Shown one piece after another: positions 29,862 through 39,691 of a stretch of 64,000 nucleotides of DNA (positions are counted from its first letter, which is position 1; each line of letters starts with the position of its first letter). The stretch is taken from positions 124,001-188,000 of the forward strand of contig JAHEEA010000001.1 in the NCBI GenBank assembly GCA_024640945.1, read 5' to 3'. The translations under genes were made by a program, and so were the position numbers. The stretch is from Candidatus Methylopumilus sp. (GTDB taxonomy: Bacteria; Pseudomonadota; Gammaproteobacteria; Burkholderiales; Methylophilaceae). The notes beneath the pieces are model-generated. The model saw only the letters and a program-made list of their open reading frames with translations. It was not told the DNA's origin and did no database searches.

Positions 29862-30648
29862 CAAAAACAAAATCATCCACCCCACTTGCGATCTAGGTGC
29901 ACTAAGGAATATGGGAAGCAGCACGCTAGGCTTTCTAGAACGTGCCAACTTTATTAACTCGCTACCCAAAGATCGTACGCACAAAAAACGAGTAATTATT
30001 TTCTCAACACTAAGATCAGGCTCAACATTTCTATCAGATCAAATCGCATCTTCCGGCTTGGTCGGAGCGCCTGATGAATGGCTTAATCCAATTTGGTTGA
30101 GTGCTCTTAATAATGCAAAATATGCCAGCAATGTTCTAGAAGCTTTGGACTGGGCGGCTTGCAGAACCTCAACTACTAACGAGATTTTTTCAATCAATGT
30201 ACAAGTAAATCATTACATTTACTGGAGGAAAAAGGGATTTGATCTTTTGAAGTGGGGCTTTGACGATGCTGTTTATCTTGAACGAAAAGACAAGCTCTCA
30301 CAAGCTTACTCTCTCGCAAAAGCAAGAATCATTAACAAATGGGATCAAACAAACTTAACAGAAAATGAAATTTCTGGTAAACAGAATGTTCCCTTGTATG
30401 CAATTTTAAAAGCTCTGAGCGATATCTATTTTTGGTCTGACTACTTCGACAAAGTGCTTAAACCTCACACAAGCAATACCATCTCATATGAAGATTATCT
30501 TAGTGATTCTAAGGTCATCCTTGATCTGATCGCGCAATTCTCTGGCGTACATTTAGATGCCTTGGCGATGAAAAGTAAACTTCAGAAGCAGCAAACCGCC
30601 GAAGATATAGCAGCTATTGCATCACTCAAAACCAAAATACTTCTCTAA
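29851..30648 (+). CDS. Stf0-like sulfotransferase 1
   Basis: A 265-residue protein resembling Stf0, the trehalose 2-sulfotransferase fold. The PAPS 5'-phosphosulfate loop is RVIIFSTLRSGSTFLSDQI (residues about 47-65), followed by SGLVGAPDEWLNP, which matches the Stf0 pattern after the P-loop. The later SQAYSLAKARIINKW matches the conserved Ser/Arg helix of that family. It probably transfers a sulfuryl group from PAPS to a hydroxyl. Last gene of the first plus-strand run, overlapping the methyltransferase. Confidence 0.75.
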   Translation: MTSDKNKIIHPTCDLGALRNMGSSTLGFLERANFINSLPKDRTHKKRVIIFSTLRSGSTFLSDQIASSGLVGAPDEWLNPIWLSALNNAKYASNVLEALDWAACRTSTTNEIFSINVQVNHYIYWRKKGFDLLKWGFDDAVYLERKDKLSQAYSLAKARIINKWDQTNLTENEISGKQNVPLYAILKALSDIYFWSDYFDKVLKPHTSNTISYEDYLSDSKVILDLIAQFSGVHLDALAMKSKLQKQQTAEDIAAIASLKTKILL

Positions 30649-30773
30649 TATGCAAAAAATTAAATGTTGATAAATATCGAATAATTCAAAATTATTTTGA
30701 TTATCAACATAGAAAGTATTATGCATAGCATGTGCCAAATGATTATTAGAATTAAAATCCAATAAAATTAGTT

Positions 30774-31247
30774 CTAATCAAACCACTCGGGAACATTAGG
30801 CATCGCCCAACCTGCTTTAGATACAGTTAAGAAAAGCGCTTGTAATAAACGATGAAAGTCTAATCTACTCAAATTAAGAACAATATTCTTAGAATCAACC
30901 GTAATTACAAGCTTCCAATTAAGATCGTTTGCGGAAGCCTTAATACAACTGATTAACAATGATTTTTGCTCAAAATCTTTTGATGTTAACCCCGAGCGTT
31001 TATTCATAACGATTGGTTCACTGCCATCGTCCATTGGAGCTAAAGCTTCCTGATGATCAATCTTAATTCGCTCTTTCGACGGGAGCGCCCTTGGGATATC
31101 GCCTCCTGGAGCCGTTTTCTCTAATAAGGAAGCACTAGGGCCAATGAACTTCTCTAAAAGTTTTCGCGTAAGCCAATAACAAGGACTTTTATCGAGCTTA
31201 AACCAAACTCGATCTTCTGAAGCACTATATCCGAATGTATAGTTCAT
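30774..31247 (-). CDS. Hypothetical protein inside the cluster
   Basis: A 157-residue protein of unknown family. It begins MNYTFGYSASEDRVWFKLD and contains a YWLTRKLLEKFIG helix, a charged low-complexity middle (about 55-85) and a hydrophobic C-terminal segment (LNLSRLDFHRLLQALFLTV). No signal peptide or catalytic motif is evident. It is the only minus-strand gene between the first sulfotransferases, with about 125-150 bases of AT-rich flank on each side, so it is transcribed on its own. Confidence 0.55.
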   Translation of the reverse strand: MNYTFGYSASEDRVWFKLDKSPCYWLTRKLLEKFIGPSASLLEKTAPGGDIPRALPSKERIKIDHQEALAPMDDGSEPIVMNKRSGLTSKDFEQKSLLISCIKASANDLNWKLVITVDSKNIVLNLSRLDFHRLLQALFLTVSKAGWAMPNVPEWFD

Positions 31248-31401
31248 TATTTAAAATAAAAAAATTAATGATCATGTATGATTTACACTAAAAACTAAGC
31301 ATCAATAATATCAGTCAATGACTAGAAATACTTCATAACAAGTGAGTTTTACCTAAAATTACTAGAAAAATTGCCATCCGATTCTTTAAAACGAGGTAGA
31401 A

Positions 31402-32163
31402 ATGCAAGCAACAAATAAGTACGATCGGTATTTATCACCAGATCGAGATTTTCGATCTGGTCCATACAAGACTAAAACAAGATATATATTGTGCTCATCC
31501 CCGAGAGTTGGATCTACATTACTTGGACAAATGTTACGAGATACAAATCAAGCCGGAGATCCATTAGAGTATCTCAATCAAAACTATTTTAATGCTCTAT
31601 TAAGAAGATATAACGATATTTCTAGCTTTCATGATGCCTATAATTTGCTAGAACGATATCGCACAAGTAGTAATGGTGTATTTGGATTACAACTTCATTG
31701 GTCACATTTCAATCAATTTTTTCAAGAAAAAAATGTACTCATGGATGAGTTTTTCCGAAAATTCGATAAAATCGTATTTTTGCGAAGAAGAAACCGTGTT
31801 GAACAAGCAATATCTCTTTATAGAGCATCCCTTACAAAATTGTGGAGTTCTATAGATGAAGATAATCGCAATGCTCACTACTATGAAAATGAAAATTTCG
31901 ATCCAATTGCTATCACAAAATTTATGCATTCAGCAATCGCCCAAGATCAAGGATGGATCAATTATTTGGAATTAAAGGGTAAAGAATACTTAACAATTTA
32001 TTACGAAGACATAATAGACAATTGGGAATCAGAAGGGAAAATGCTGCTCAAGTATTTAATCAACGATGAAACACCCATTCCAAAGATGGCGTTACGTCAA
32101 CAACGTCCCGATAACGACCTAACTTACAAAAAATTTACAGACTATTTAGGCTGTAAAACTTAG
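31402..32163 (+). CDS. Stf0-like sulfotransferase 2
   Basis: A 253-residue protein of the Stf0 type. The PAPS loop is YILCSSPRVGSTLLGQML (residues about 29-46), followed by AGDPLEYLNQ, which corresponds to the conserved GxPxEYF of the family. RRRNRVEQAISLYRASLTKLW is the conserved 3'-phosphate helix. GAGGT lies six bases before the ATG. It is distinct in sequence from the first copy, so recent duplication is unlikely. Composition is clearly more AT-rich than in the left part of the window. Confidence 0.8.
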   Translation: MQATNKYDRYLSPDRDFRSGPYKTKTRYILCSSPRVGSTLLGQMLRDTNQAGDPLEYLNQNYFNALLRRYNDISSFHDAYNLLERYRTSSNGVFGLQLHWSHFNQFFQEKNVLMDEFFRKFDKIVFLRRRNRVEQAISLYRASLTKLWSSIDEDNRNAHYYENENFDPIAITKFMHSAIAQDQGWINYLELKGKEYLTIYYEDIIDNWESEGKMLLKYLINDETPIPKMALRQQRPDNDLTYKKFTDYLGCKT

Positions 32164-32348
32164 ATCGACCAACATTGCTAGAGAATTAAGAATTCAGGAT
32201 AAGTCCTAATAAAATTAAATGTCAATTGACTTAGGAATATAGCTTTTTTTATGATGAAACAGCTTCAAGTAAATAAAATTGTAAAATACTAGGCAATACG
32301 AGTTGTTAAAATAATTGCAATATTTAGCTAGGTGCATCGAAGGTCCAT

Positions 32349-32831
32349 ATGAAATTAAATATAATAATCGTTGTCAGTTGCGTAATTTTTTCTTCTGCAC
32401 TACATGCTCAAAACAAACTAGGTAAATTTTCTCATCTATCAAAATTCTCAGGTTCTTGGGACGTTGAACTTGTTTACAAGGATAGTGAGGTTAGAAACCT
32501 TATATCTAAAGAATTTTATTTGGATCTTGATAAATTCAGAGCGGATAAGGAAGATGAGCTTTCACAAATAGATGTCATCAAAGGAAATATGATTCTAGAA
32601 AGCTATTCAAATCAAAATTTTTGTGCCAGCAGTACTTTTATGAGTATTTCGCTTACCGATGATGATGAAGTTTATTTAATAATGCTCCGAAATAGTAAAG
32701 TTAGTATTCTGCATACTATATTTGGAGAGCGCACGAGGAATATGAAAAGTTTACGGCCTACTAAAGAAGTGACTAAATACATTAGAAAAATTCTTAGAGA
32801 ATGTAAAAGCAAATCTCTTCAAAATATATAA
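32349..32831 (+). CDS. Secreted hypothetical protein
   Basis: A 160-residue protein with a signal peptide (MKLNIIIVVSCVIFSSALHAQ). The mature part has no motif that I recognise; it holds a SKFSGSWDVELVYKDSE segment similar in feel to lipocalin-like or surface-hypothetical proteins, and a basic C-terminus. AGG precedes the ATG at a short distance. About 185 bases of AT-rich sequence separate it from the sulfotransferase upstream. Confidence 0.5.
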   Translation: MKLNIIIVVSCVIFSSALHAQNKLGKFSHLSKFSGSWDVELVYKDSEVRNLISKEFYLDLDKFRADKEDELSQIDVIKGNMILESYSNQNFCASSTFMSISLTDDDEVYLIMLRNSKVSILHTIFGERTRNMKSLRPTKEVTKYIRKILRECKSKSLQNI

Positions 32832-32939
32832 GTTTACCTTTTTAGATTCGTTACATTTTTTCATGCTCACCTATAAGCCCAAAGAGTATTTTATACCCGA
32901 AGATATTCAATAAGATTTTTTATACAGAAAGAATATGCA

Positions 32940-33740
32940 ATGAAACCAATATTCGTACTTGGAGTTGGAGCCCAGAAAGCTGGAACAACTTGGTTGCACA
33001 GACAACTTAATAAGCAAAATTATGCAAATTTTGGATTTATCAAGGAGTATCACATTTGGGATGCTATTCACTCTCCTTTACGTATAGCATACAGAGCAAA
33101 TATACAAAAAAATGAAACAGCAGCAAATGCTCTTAGAAGATTAATGCAAACCCAAGATGGCGTTTACGAAAATTATTTCCGTAAACTAATGTCAAAAGAT
33201 GTTTTTGTTACTGGCGATATTACACCAAGCTATTCATTATTAGACTCAGCAGTCTTTTCTAAAATTCGCTCTAAACTTGAAACCGTTGGATTCGATGTGA
33301 AAGTAGTATTTCTAATGCGCGATCCTACGGAAAGAATATGGTCATCTCTTAAAATGATCCAAAGAAACCAAAAAACTAATGGGGCCATTATAAGTGATGA
33401 TGATTTATTAGTTAATTTTGAGCAAAATTATAAAAGTACTGGCCAAGAAGCGCTTACACGTTATGACAAAACAGTAATGGCTCTGAGGAATGCTTTCGAT
33501 GAAAGCAACCTACACTTTGAGTTTTATGAAAGGCTTTTTAATAATGACTCTATCGAACGATTAAGCCATTTTCTTGATATAAATTTGAATGAGGTAAATT
33601 TGGCCGAGAAGATAAATTCATCAAAATCTTTAGATTTACCAAACGAAGTTGCATCAAAATGTCGCGAGCATTTCTCAGATGTTTATGATTTTTGCAATAA
33701 AGAATTTCCAGAAACTAAATTGTTATGGGTTCGGAATTAA
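32940..33740 (+). CDS. PAPS-dependent sulfotransferase 3 (classical family)
   Basis: A 266-residue sulfotransferase of the Sulfotransfer_1/3 type. The 5'-phosphosulfate loop is VGAQKAGTTWLHRQL (about residues 9-23), and the 3'-phosphate site is VVFLMRDPTERIWSSLKMI (about residues 122-140). DITPSYSLL in between is the usual GDxTPxY motif. Substrate unknown. It stands in its own unit, downstream of the secreted protein and convergent with cysQ. Confidence 0.85.
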   Translation: MKPIFVLGVGAQKAGTTWLHRQLNKQNYANFGFIKEYHIWDAIHSPLRIAYRANIQKNETAANALRRLMQTQDGVYENYFRKLMSKDVFVTGDITPSYSLLDSAVFSKIRSKLETVGFDVKVVFLMRDPTERIWSSLKMIQRNQKTNGAIISDDDLLVNFEQNYKSTGQEALTRYDKTVMALRNAFDESNLHFEFYERLFNNDSIERLSHFLDINLNEVNLAEKINSSKSLDLPNEVASKCREHFSDVYDFCNKEFPETKLLWVRN

Positions 33741-33878
33741 AACAAAGAATTACTAACGAAGCATTTAGACAAAGAGTGTGTTTAAAAAATCAACAAAATT
33801 TTAGATCATATTTGTAGCAAGCAACCTAAATAATAATTGATTCAGTACTTAATCTAAGTTTCGAATTTATTTCTATAT

Positions 33879-34670
33879 TCACAAAAAGTCCTCTATCATT
33901 CGCATACTTGATGCAGCAACAAATGACGGATTAATGACATTTAGTTTGCCATAAGACAAGCTATTAGCATTCATATCAACAACAATCCCGCCAGCACCAT
34001 CTAAAATAGCATGAGCTGCGGCAGTGTCCCATTCGCAAGTTGGGGCAAGCCGCGGATATATGTCAGCTTCACCTTCCGCTATGCGACAAAACTTAAGAGA
34101 GCTTCCTGAATGAAGCAAATTAACAGATCCTAAGCGATCTATAAATAATTGTGTATTTTCATTAAGATGACTTCTACTTACTACAACCCTAGCAGCATTA
34201 AATTCATTGAAATTAACATGAATAGTCTCTTCAATTCCGTTCTTAATACGATAAGCACCCAATCCTGGGCCACCCCAATATAATAAATCAAGCGCAGGTG
34301 CATAGACGAAACCAAGAATAGCCTTGGAGTGATCAATCAAAGCAATATTAACGGTAAATTCGTCACTTCCATTCAGAAATTCTTTAGTACCATCAAGAGG
34401 ATCTATTAACCAAAACCGATCAATATCATTTCGATACATCTTCGATTCCTCATCTTCTTCGGAAATAACTTTCAGTTCTGGCCATGTCATTTGCAACTGG
34501 GATACAATGTAATTGTGAGATGCAAGGTCGGCTAAAGTAACAAAACTATCATCAGCCTTAGTCTTAGTTCCAAATTCGTTACTGTGACTTACATCCATAA
34601 TTGCTCGGCCCGCGCTGATGCAAATTTTTATGAGATTGGGCACTAAGCTTATCAAACTTTTATTGTCCAT
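33879..34670 (-). CDS. cysQ: 3'(2'),5'-bisphosphate nucleotidase
   Basis: A 263-residue inositol-monophosphatase-fold enzyme that removes the 3'-phosphate of PAP, giving AMP. Metal motifs are complete: SEEDEES, DPLDGTKEFLNG and the C-terminal CEWDTAAAHAIL. By clearing PAP, a strong sulfotransferase product inhibitor, it would keep the neighbouring sulfotransferases running. It is divergent from cysC, about 110-130 bases apart. Confidence 0.9.
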   Translation of the reverse strand: MDNKSLISLVPNLIKICISAGRAIMDVSHSNEFGTKTKADDSFVTLADLASHNYIVSQLQMTWPELKVISEEDEESKMYRNDIDRFWLIDPLDGTKEFLNGSDEFTVNIALIDHSKAILGFVYAPALDLLYWGGPGLGAYRIKNGIEETIHVNFNEFNAARVVVSRSHLNENTQLFIDRLGSVNLLHSGSSLKFCRIAEGEADIYPRLAPTCEWDTAAAHAILDGAGGIVVDMNANSLSYGKLNVINPSFVAASSMRMIEDFL

Positions 34671-34799
34671 ATTTCCTATGCGTCAAATGTAGTTAAAAGT
34701 TAATAATACAGTTAAACCGATTAAATTAATAACAAGTAAAATTTATACGCTTAGATTATCGCTAGATGTTGTAAATAAAATTTGAAAAAGTTAATACAT

Positions 34800-35375
34800 A
34801 TGTCAACAAACAATATCTATTTTCATGAAACGAACATTTCCCGAACCGATCGAGAACTAATCAAAGGTCAAAAGGGAATGATTATTTGGCTTACCGGGCT
34901 CTCTGGTTCAGGAAAATCAACATTAGCAAATAATCTCGAAAAAGAATTGCATAAATTAAAAAAACATACTTATATTCTTGACGGCGATAACTTAAGATTA
35001 GGGCTTAACAAAGATTTAGGATTTGGAAATGACGACCGAGTAGAAAATATTCGTCGCGTTGCCGAAGTGGCAAATCTAATGATGGATGCAGGACTGATTG
35101 TAATTACTGCATTTATTAGTCCTTTCCGTGCAGAACGATTAATGGCAAGAACGCTAATTGGAAATAATAATTTCATTGAAGTATTTGTAGATACCCCTCT
35201 AGAAATTTGTGAATGGCGTGACCCCAAAGGACTTTACAAAAAAGCAAGGAATGGGGAGTTATTGAATATGACTGGAATTAACAGTCCTTATGAAATTCCA
35301 GAAAAACCGGAATTTCATTTTTTGCCTAACAGCAGTGTCGAAGATTTAAAAAAGTTAATAGTGAATCATGCTTAA
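34800..35375 (+). CDS. cysC: Adenylyl-sulfate (APS) kinase
   Basis: About 191 residues, making PAPS from APS and ATP. The P-loop is [11 protein letters not shown] (about residues 32-42), followed by [44 protein letters not shown] and [23 protein letters not shown], all typical of CysC. It lacks an ATP-sulfurylase fusion, so APS must come from CysD/CysN or Sat elsewhere. ATG at 34800 is preferred over TTG at 34782. The end overlaps ligase 2 by eight bases. Confidence 0.93.
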   Translation: MSTNNIYFHETNISRTDRELIKGQKGMIIWLTGLSGSGKSTLANNLEKELHKLKKHTYILDGDNLRLGLNKDLGFGNDDRVENIRRVAEVANLMMDAGLIVITAFISPFRAERLMARTLIGNNNFIEVFVDTPLEICEWRDPKGLYKKARNGELLNMTGINSPYEIPEKPEFHFLPNSSVEDLKKLIVNHA

Positions 35376-37269
35376 GATCATCAAGCATGATTTCTTGAAG
35401 GGTTATCTACCTGGGCATTTTCTACCTTCATGCATTATATTTATTCAATCAGATCAACAAGCAATCAATCCAGAAAAAGTTAGAGATTTTGACGCTGCAA
35501 TATTAAAAATATTGCAGCATATCAATAGAATAAAAAACTTAGACCGATTGCATCATCTTTGCAAGTCTCCTTATAAAGGGCCCCTAGATCTCTTTAAGCG
35601 ATTGTGTATTATCATAGAGCTGTCTATGGAAGCATGTGGATATCCTCCGTGCGAATTACAAGCGAAATTTAATGAGCAAAAACATAATAAAAGCAACATT
35701 TTTCAGCTAATCGGTCAAGAACTCGAGGATGATCATTCAAATATTTTAAGAATTACTAATTCATTAATATCTTGGATCAATTCGTTAGATAAAGATCTCG
35801 ATCAATTTTCAAGGCACGCAAACTCTTATGTAAACTTATTGGGTGAATTAACAAAAAATGCACCTCAAGACGTCAACACTTTAAAATTTCTAAATTCTTC
35901 CAAACTTCTAAACATACCTTGCCGCCGAATTGCAAAAAATATTTTTCAATTCGGCTGGGGTAGAAAGTCGAGATGGCTAAACAGCTCTTTCACTGACCAA
36001 ACATCAGCAATTTCTGCTAATTTGGTAAGAAATAAACTAGCATGCAATAATTTTCTGAAAAAAATAGGAATTCCCGTCCCTAGAAGCCATGAAGTCAAAT
36101 CAAGCACTCAAGCAATTAGACTGGCCGATATATTAGGATACCCAGTTGTAATTAAAGCTGCGAATCTAGAGGGTGGAATTGGTGTTTATTCCGATCTAAA
36201 AACTCATAACGACATTATCAAAGCATACGAAAAAGTCAAAAAACTATCCAATAAAATCATGATTGAAGATCATATTTTTGGCAAAGATTACCGACTACAG
36301 GTTTGTCACGACGAGGTTTATTGGGCGATTGAACGTCAAGGTCCGAGGGTAATTGGAAACGGCAAAAATACCATTATTGAATTGATTGATATTTTTAACA
36401 AAAAACGCATTAATGAGAATAAAACCTCCGACACGCAGTTCTCTACGATTAAATTAGATAAAGATGCGATCGACTATCTTGAAGCTAGCGGCTTCAATAT
36501 CAACTCAGTTCCCCCAAGTGATTACGTAATAAAACTCAGAGCAGCAAATAATATTAGTGGGGGTGGCACCATGACCCCAGTATTAAATATTGTTCATCCG
36601 GACAATATAAATTTAGCAGTTGCAATCGCTAAGTATCTTCGACTCGACATAGCGGGCATTGATCTTCTAATACCAGATATCACATTATCATGGAAAGAAA
36701 CAAAGGCCGCGGTGTGCGAAGTTAACGCCCAGCCACAAATTTCTGGTGATAGGCATAAATATATCCTTGGAAAACTTATAAAGTCTAATGGACGAATACC
36801 AACCTTACTTTTTTTAGGCACATTTAAGGATTCTATCGCCTATCAGGAGATGCTCAAAATTAATAGCTTAAGAGAATTTAATATTGGCGTTGCCTCATCA
36901 AACACAACCTGGATTAACAACGAAAAATTACTTGCCAAATTCTCCAATCTTCATCAGGCCGGTTTGGCACTAATTTCCAATCCAAAGCTTGATGCAATAT
37001 TTCTGGAGATTACACTCAACCACGAACTACCTCTAGTCTTTCCAGTAGATAAAATAGATGCTATTGTGCTCTCTAATAGCATATTACAGAAGCTGGAATC
37101 TGAAAAAAATTTGCAATGGTTCAAGGAGTTAATTCGTTTCACGGATAATGTTATTTCACTAGATCAAGAAGCTAACTTATTAAAGAATTTAATAAAACTG
37201 CCTGCGCCAAAATTCAAAGATTTTAGCCAAAAAGAATGGAATATTTTTCTAGAAAAACTGCTATGTTAA
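35368..37269 (+). CDS. Cyanophycin-synthetase-like ATP-grasp ligase 2
   Basis: A 633-residue paralogue of ligases 1 and 3. The N-terminal domain begins with the shared [11 protein letters not shown] motif. The ATP-grasp region includes [15 protein letters not shown], Lys263 in [11 protein letters not shown] (Ala follows the Lys where the paralogues have Pro), [23 protein letters not shown], and Glu451/Asn453 in CEVNAQP. The Mur P-loop is absent: [18 protein letters not shown] occupies its place. Its ATG lies within the last codons of cysC, so it is translationally coupled to PAPS production. Substrates unknown. Confidence 0.8.
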   Translation: MLKIIKHDFLKGYLPGHFLPSCIIFIQSDQQAINPEKVRDFDAAILKILQHINRIKNLDRLHHLCKSPYKGPLDLFKRLCIIIELSMEACGYPPCELQAKFNEQKHNKSNIFQLIGQELEDDHSNILRITNSLISWINSLDKDLDQFSRHANSYVNLLGELTKNAPQDVNTLKFLNSSKLLNIPCRRIAKNIFQFGWGRKSRWLNSSFTDQTSAISANLVRNKLACNNFLKKIGIPVPRSHEVKSSTQAIRLADILGYPVVIKAANLEGGIGVYSDLKTHNDIIKAYEKVKKLSNKIMIEDHIFGKDYRLQVCHDEVYWAIERQGPRVIGNGKNTIIELIDIFNKKRINENKTSDTQFSTIKLDKDAIDYLEASGFNINSVPPSDYVIKLRAANNISGGGTMTPVLNIVHPDNINLAVAIAKYLRLDIAGIDLLIPDITLSWKETKAAVCEVNAQPQISGDRHKYILGKLIKSNGRIPTLLFLGTFKDSIAYQEMLKINSLREFNIGVASSNTTWINNEKLLAKFSNLHQAGLALISNPKLDAIFLEITLNHELPLVFPVDKIDAIVLSNSILQKLESEKNLQWFKELIRFTDNVISLDQEANLLKNLIKLPAPKFKDFSQKEWNIFLEKLLC

Positions 37270-37727
37270 AAATACCGCCTGTTGAATTATCCACAAAAGA
37301 AATTCAAAACCTCTCATCGGACTATATTTCAATTGGACTAAAAAAAGAAAAATGGATTATCAAACAGATGAGCATCAGTTCAGAAGTTGTTATTGTTGAT
37401 CTTATGATGACTGATCTTGCATTTTCCTCAAATGACAAATCGGGCTTTCACCTTTCATTTTTAACAGCAATGGAAATGATTGCCCAAATGATGGTTATCT
37501 ACCTGCACCATCAGGCAGGCTATAAAGTAAAAACACGCGAGATTTGGGTTTCTAGAATTAACAGTAAATTTATAAAACCAATAAGAGACCCAAATAATAT
37601 TTCTATAAAAATGATCCCAAGAAAAATAAAAACTAAAGGTGATAGCTTGGTATGTGATGCTGAGTGTGAAATCACGAGCTCATCAGACGGCCTATTTCAA
37701 TCAGAAGGAAGAGTATGGCTAATTTAA
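37263..37727 (+). CDS. Hotdog-fold protein (thioesterase/dehydratase-like)
   Basis: About 154 residues, reading like a hotdog-fold enzyme: a long central helix FHLSFLTAMEMIAQMMVIYLHHQAGY followed by strands REIWVSRINSKFIKPI, ISIKMIPRKIK and CDAECEITSSS. This could act on an acyl-CoA or acyl-carrier thioester, as in FcoT-type or FabZ/FcoT-like proteins, but the residue set is not enough to say which. The ATG at 37263 overlaps the ligase 2 stop; an ATG at 37236 is also possible. Its end overlaps the P450 gene by 13 bases. Confidence 0.5.
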   Translation: MLKIPPVELSTKEIQNLSSDYISIGLKKEKWIIKQMSISSEVVIVDLMMTDLAFSSNDKSGFHLSFLTAMEMIAQMMVIYLHHQAGYKVKTREIWVSRINSKFIKPIRDPNNISIKMIPRKIKTKGDSLVCDAECEITSSSDGLFQSEGRVWLI

Positions 37728-38944
37728 AATTAGAAAATGAAATCACTTTTAGTTTCAATGAGCTAGCAATTGAGCTGGCGAAAGATCCCTACCCGTTTTA
37801 TGAAAAGCTTTTACATGCCGAAGAACCGGTATTTGCCATAGATGAAATGAATCATAAGATTTTGTTATTGAGTCGTTACGATGATGTATTAAAATTTCTA
37901 AGCCTTACCAATGATATTTCATGCGATCCCAATTATTTGCAAAACAAAACTCAGAGGAATTATTGGGATTTGTTTCTATTAAATACAGATGGTGAAGAGC
38001 ACATCTTAATGAGAAAAATCCTATCAAAATTTTTCTCCCCAGACAGACTTAATTCGATTAGATTTTTTATCAACGATTACTTACCAAACTTAATTAGCGC
38101 TATAGATGATCATAACGAAATTGATTTGATTGGACATGTAGCAGAAGCACTTCCTCTAGCTGTAGTCGGTCATATAATAGGAATTAGCAACACTGTCCAA
38201 CTAAAAGAAATAAGGAAATGGACGTTGGAGTTAAACCCACTCATGGACAGCTTCATTTCCAAGAGTGCTTTTTCATCCTCTGCACTAAATAATAATGCCA
38301 TGACTTTGCTAGCCACTTATAGTGCAAATTTAATCAAAGATAAAAGAAAACATCCTTCAGATGATCTTATAAGCTATATCATTTCAGAATGTACTAGTAC
38401 AAATATATGCGAGGAGAAAATGCTTGCAAATGTAATATTCATGTTGATAGCTAGCCACGACACTACAGTGAATATGATTGGCAATGGGCTTTTTCTATTA
38501 TTGAAACATCCTGAACAGCTCATAAGACTTGCTGAAACACCTCAACTTTCAAATTATGCTACTGATGAAATACTTAGATTCGAAAGCCCAACACAGCGCG
38601 CAAGCTATCGTATAACAAAAAACATTACTCAAATAAAAAATTTTGAGATTCAAAAAAATACTCAGGTCATTCTCTTACTGGGTGCGGCAAATAGAGATCC
38701 AAGAGTTTTTGAAAATCCAAACAGCTTCGATATTACTCGACAAAAAAATCCTCATCTTGCCTTCGGTCATGGGGTGCATAATTGCCTAGGAAAAGCACTA
38801 GCCAGATTAGAAGGTAACTTGCTTTTTCCAGCGTTATCAGAATATTTATCTCGAGTAAAATTAAAAAATAGAGAGGCGCTTTGGAGAAAAAATACATTAT
38901 TTAGAATTCAAGAAAATCTAATTGTAGATAAAAAAACAGGATAA
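37715..38944 (+). CDS. Cytochrome P450
   Basis: A 409-residue soluble bacterial P450. The heme-ligand loop is FGHGVHNCLGKALARLEG (Cys357), the I-helix oxygen motif is ASHDTT (246-251) and the K-helix ExxR is Glu285/Arg288 in DEILRF. Normal length, with no membrane anchor or fused reductase. Redox partners are not in the window. It probably hydroxylates a cluster intermediate, possibly creating a hydroxyl that a sulfotransferase then uses. It overlaps the hotdog gene, so they are coupled. Confidence 0.92.
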   Translation: MANLKLENEITFSFNELAIELAKDPYPFYEKLLHAEEPVFAIDEMNHKILLLSRYDDVLKFLSLTNDISCDPNYLQNKTQRNYWDLFLLNTDGEEHILMRKILSKFFSPDRLNSIRFFINDYLPNLISAIDDHNEIDLIGHVAEALPLAVVGHIIGISNTVQLKEIRKWTLELNPLMDSFISKSAFSSSALNNNAMTLLATYSANLIKDKRKHPSDDLISYIISECTSTNICEEKMLANVIFMLIASHDTTVNMIGNGLFLLLKHPEQLIRLAETPQLSNYATDEILRFESPTQRASYRITKNITQIKNFEIQKNTQVILLLGAANRDPRVFENPNSFDITRQKNPHLAFGHGVHNCLGKALARLEGNLLFPALSEYLSRVKLKNREALWRKNTLFRIQENLIVDKKTG

Positions 38945-38953
38945 ATATATACG

Positions 38954-39673
38954 ATGAAGCAGGATCAATTAAAAGCTTATTGCAATTTAGTTAGACCTTA
39001 TACCCTGGCCAATAAATCTTATTCTAAGGTATTTGGAATAGGCGCTAACAAAACATGCACAACAACCTTAGAGCTAATATTAAAATCCTTGGGTCTAAAA
39101 ATGCCAATACAAACAGAACAAGAAATTTTATTAGTCAAACAATTGCAAAATGGTAACTTTACCCCGCTAATTGATCTAGTTAATAAATTTGATGCATTCC
39201 AGGATCAGCCCTTCTCAAGCGATCTAACTTTTTCTCAAGTTGATGCTTTATTTCCAAATAGCAAATTCATCTTAACAATTCGCGAACCTGAAGAATGGTT
39301 TGCTAGTCGGATTAAATTTGATTTAAAAAGGTTGGGGCTTAGTTCAGTAAAAGAACTAAACGAAAGTTTTTTTAAAAACAAACTCAGCTATCTTTATGAA
39401 AACTATGAATATGAAAACTTGAGAAGACAAGCGTTAACAGTAGAAGAAAATAAGGTTTATGAAAATTGGGACAATATTTGGGATAAAAAGAATGCTATAG
39501 AGAGATATAAGCAACGCAACAAACTAATAATCAAATACTTTGCATTTAGACAGAATCAACTTCTTGTTATAGATTTAAGTAAAGAAAATGATACAAGTAA
39601 AATATTAAAATTTTTAAATATACCAACAATATTTAAAACCAAAATACCGCATCTTAATTCCTCAAGCATTTAG
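38954..39673 (+). CDS. Sulfotransferase-like protein 4
   Basis: A 239-residue protein with a sulfotransferase layout of the family with GxNKTGTTTL loops: VFGIGANKTCTTTLELIL (about residues 27-44), here with Cys replacing Gly after the Lys-Thr pair. FILTIREPEEWFASRI (about 109-124) is the 3'-phosphate site. It starts nine bases after the P450 gene and ends the second run. Activity is likely but less certain than for the other sulfotransferases because of the altered loop. Confidence 0.68.
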   Translation: MKQDQLKAYCNLVRPYTLANKSYSKVFGIGANKTCTTTLELILKSLGLKMPIQTEQEILLVKQLQNGNFTPLIDLVNKFDAFQDQPFSSDLTFSQVDALFPNSKFILTIREPEEWFASRIKFDLKRLGLSSVKELNESFFKNKLSYLYENYEYENLRRQALTVEENKVYENWDNIWDKKNAIERYKQRNKLIIKYFAFRQNQLLVIDLSKENDTSKILKFLNIPTIFKTKIPHLNSSSI

Positions 39674-39691
39674 TTTCGACTAGAGGCATTT

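Noticed and set aside
31250-31401. IS element or integrase remnants around the cluster
   Set aside because: No transposase frame, terminal inverted repeat or target duplication could be seen here or at the cluster edges.
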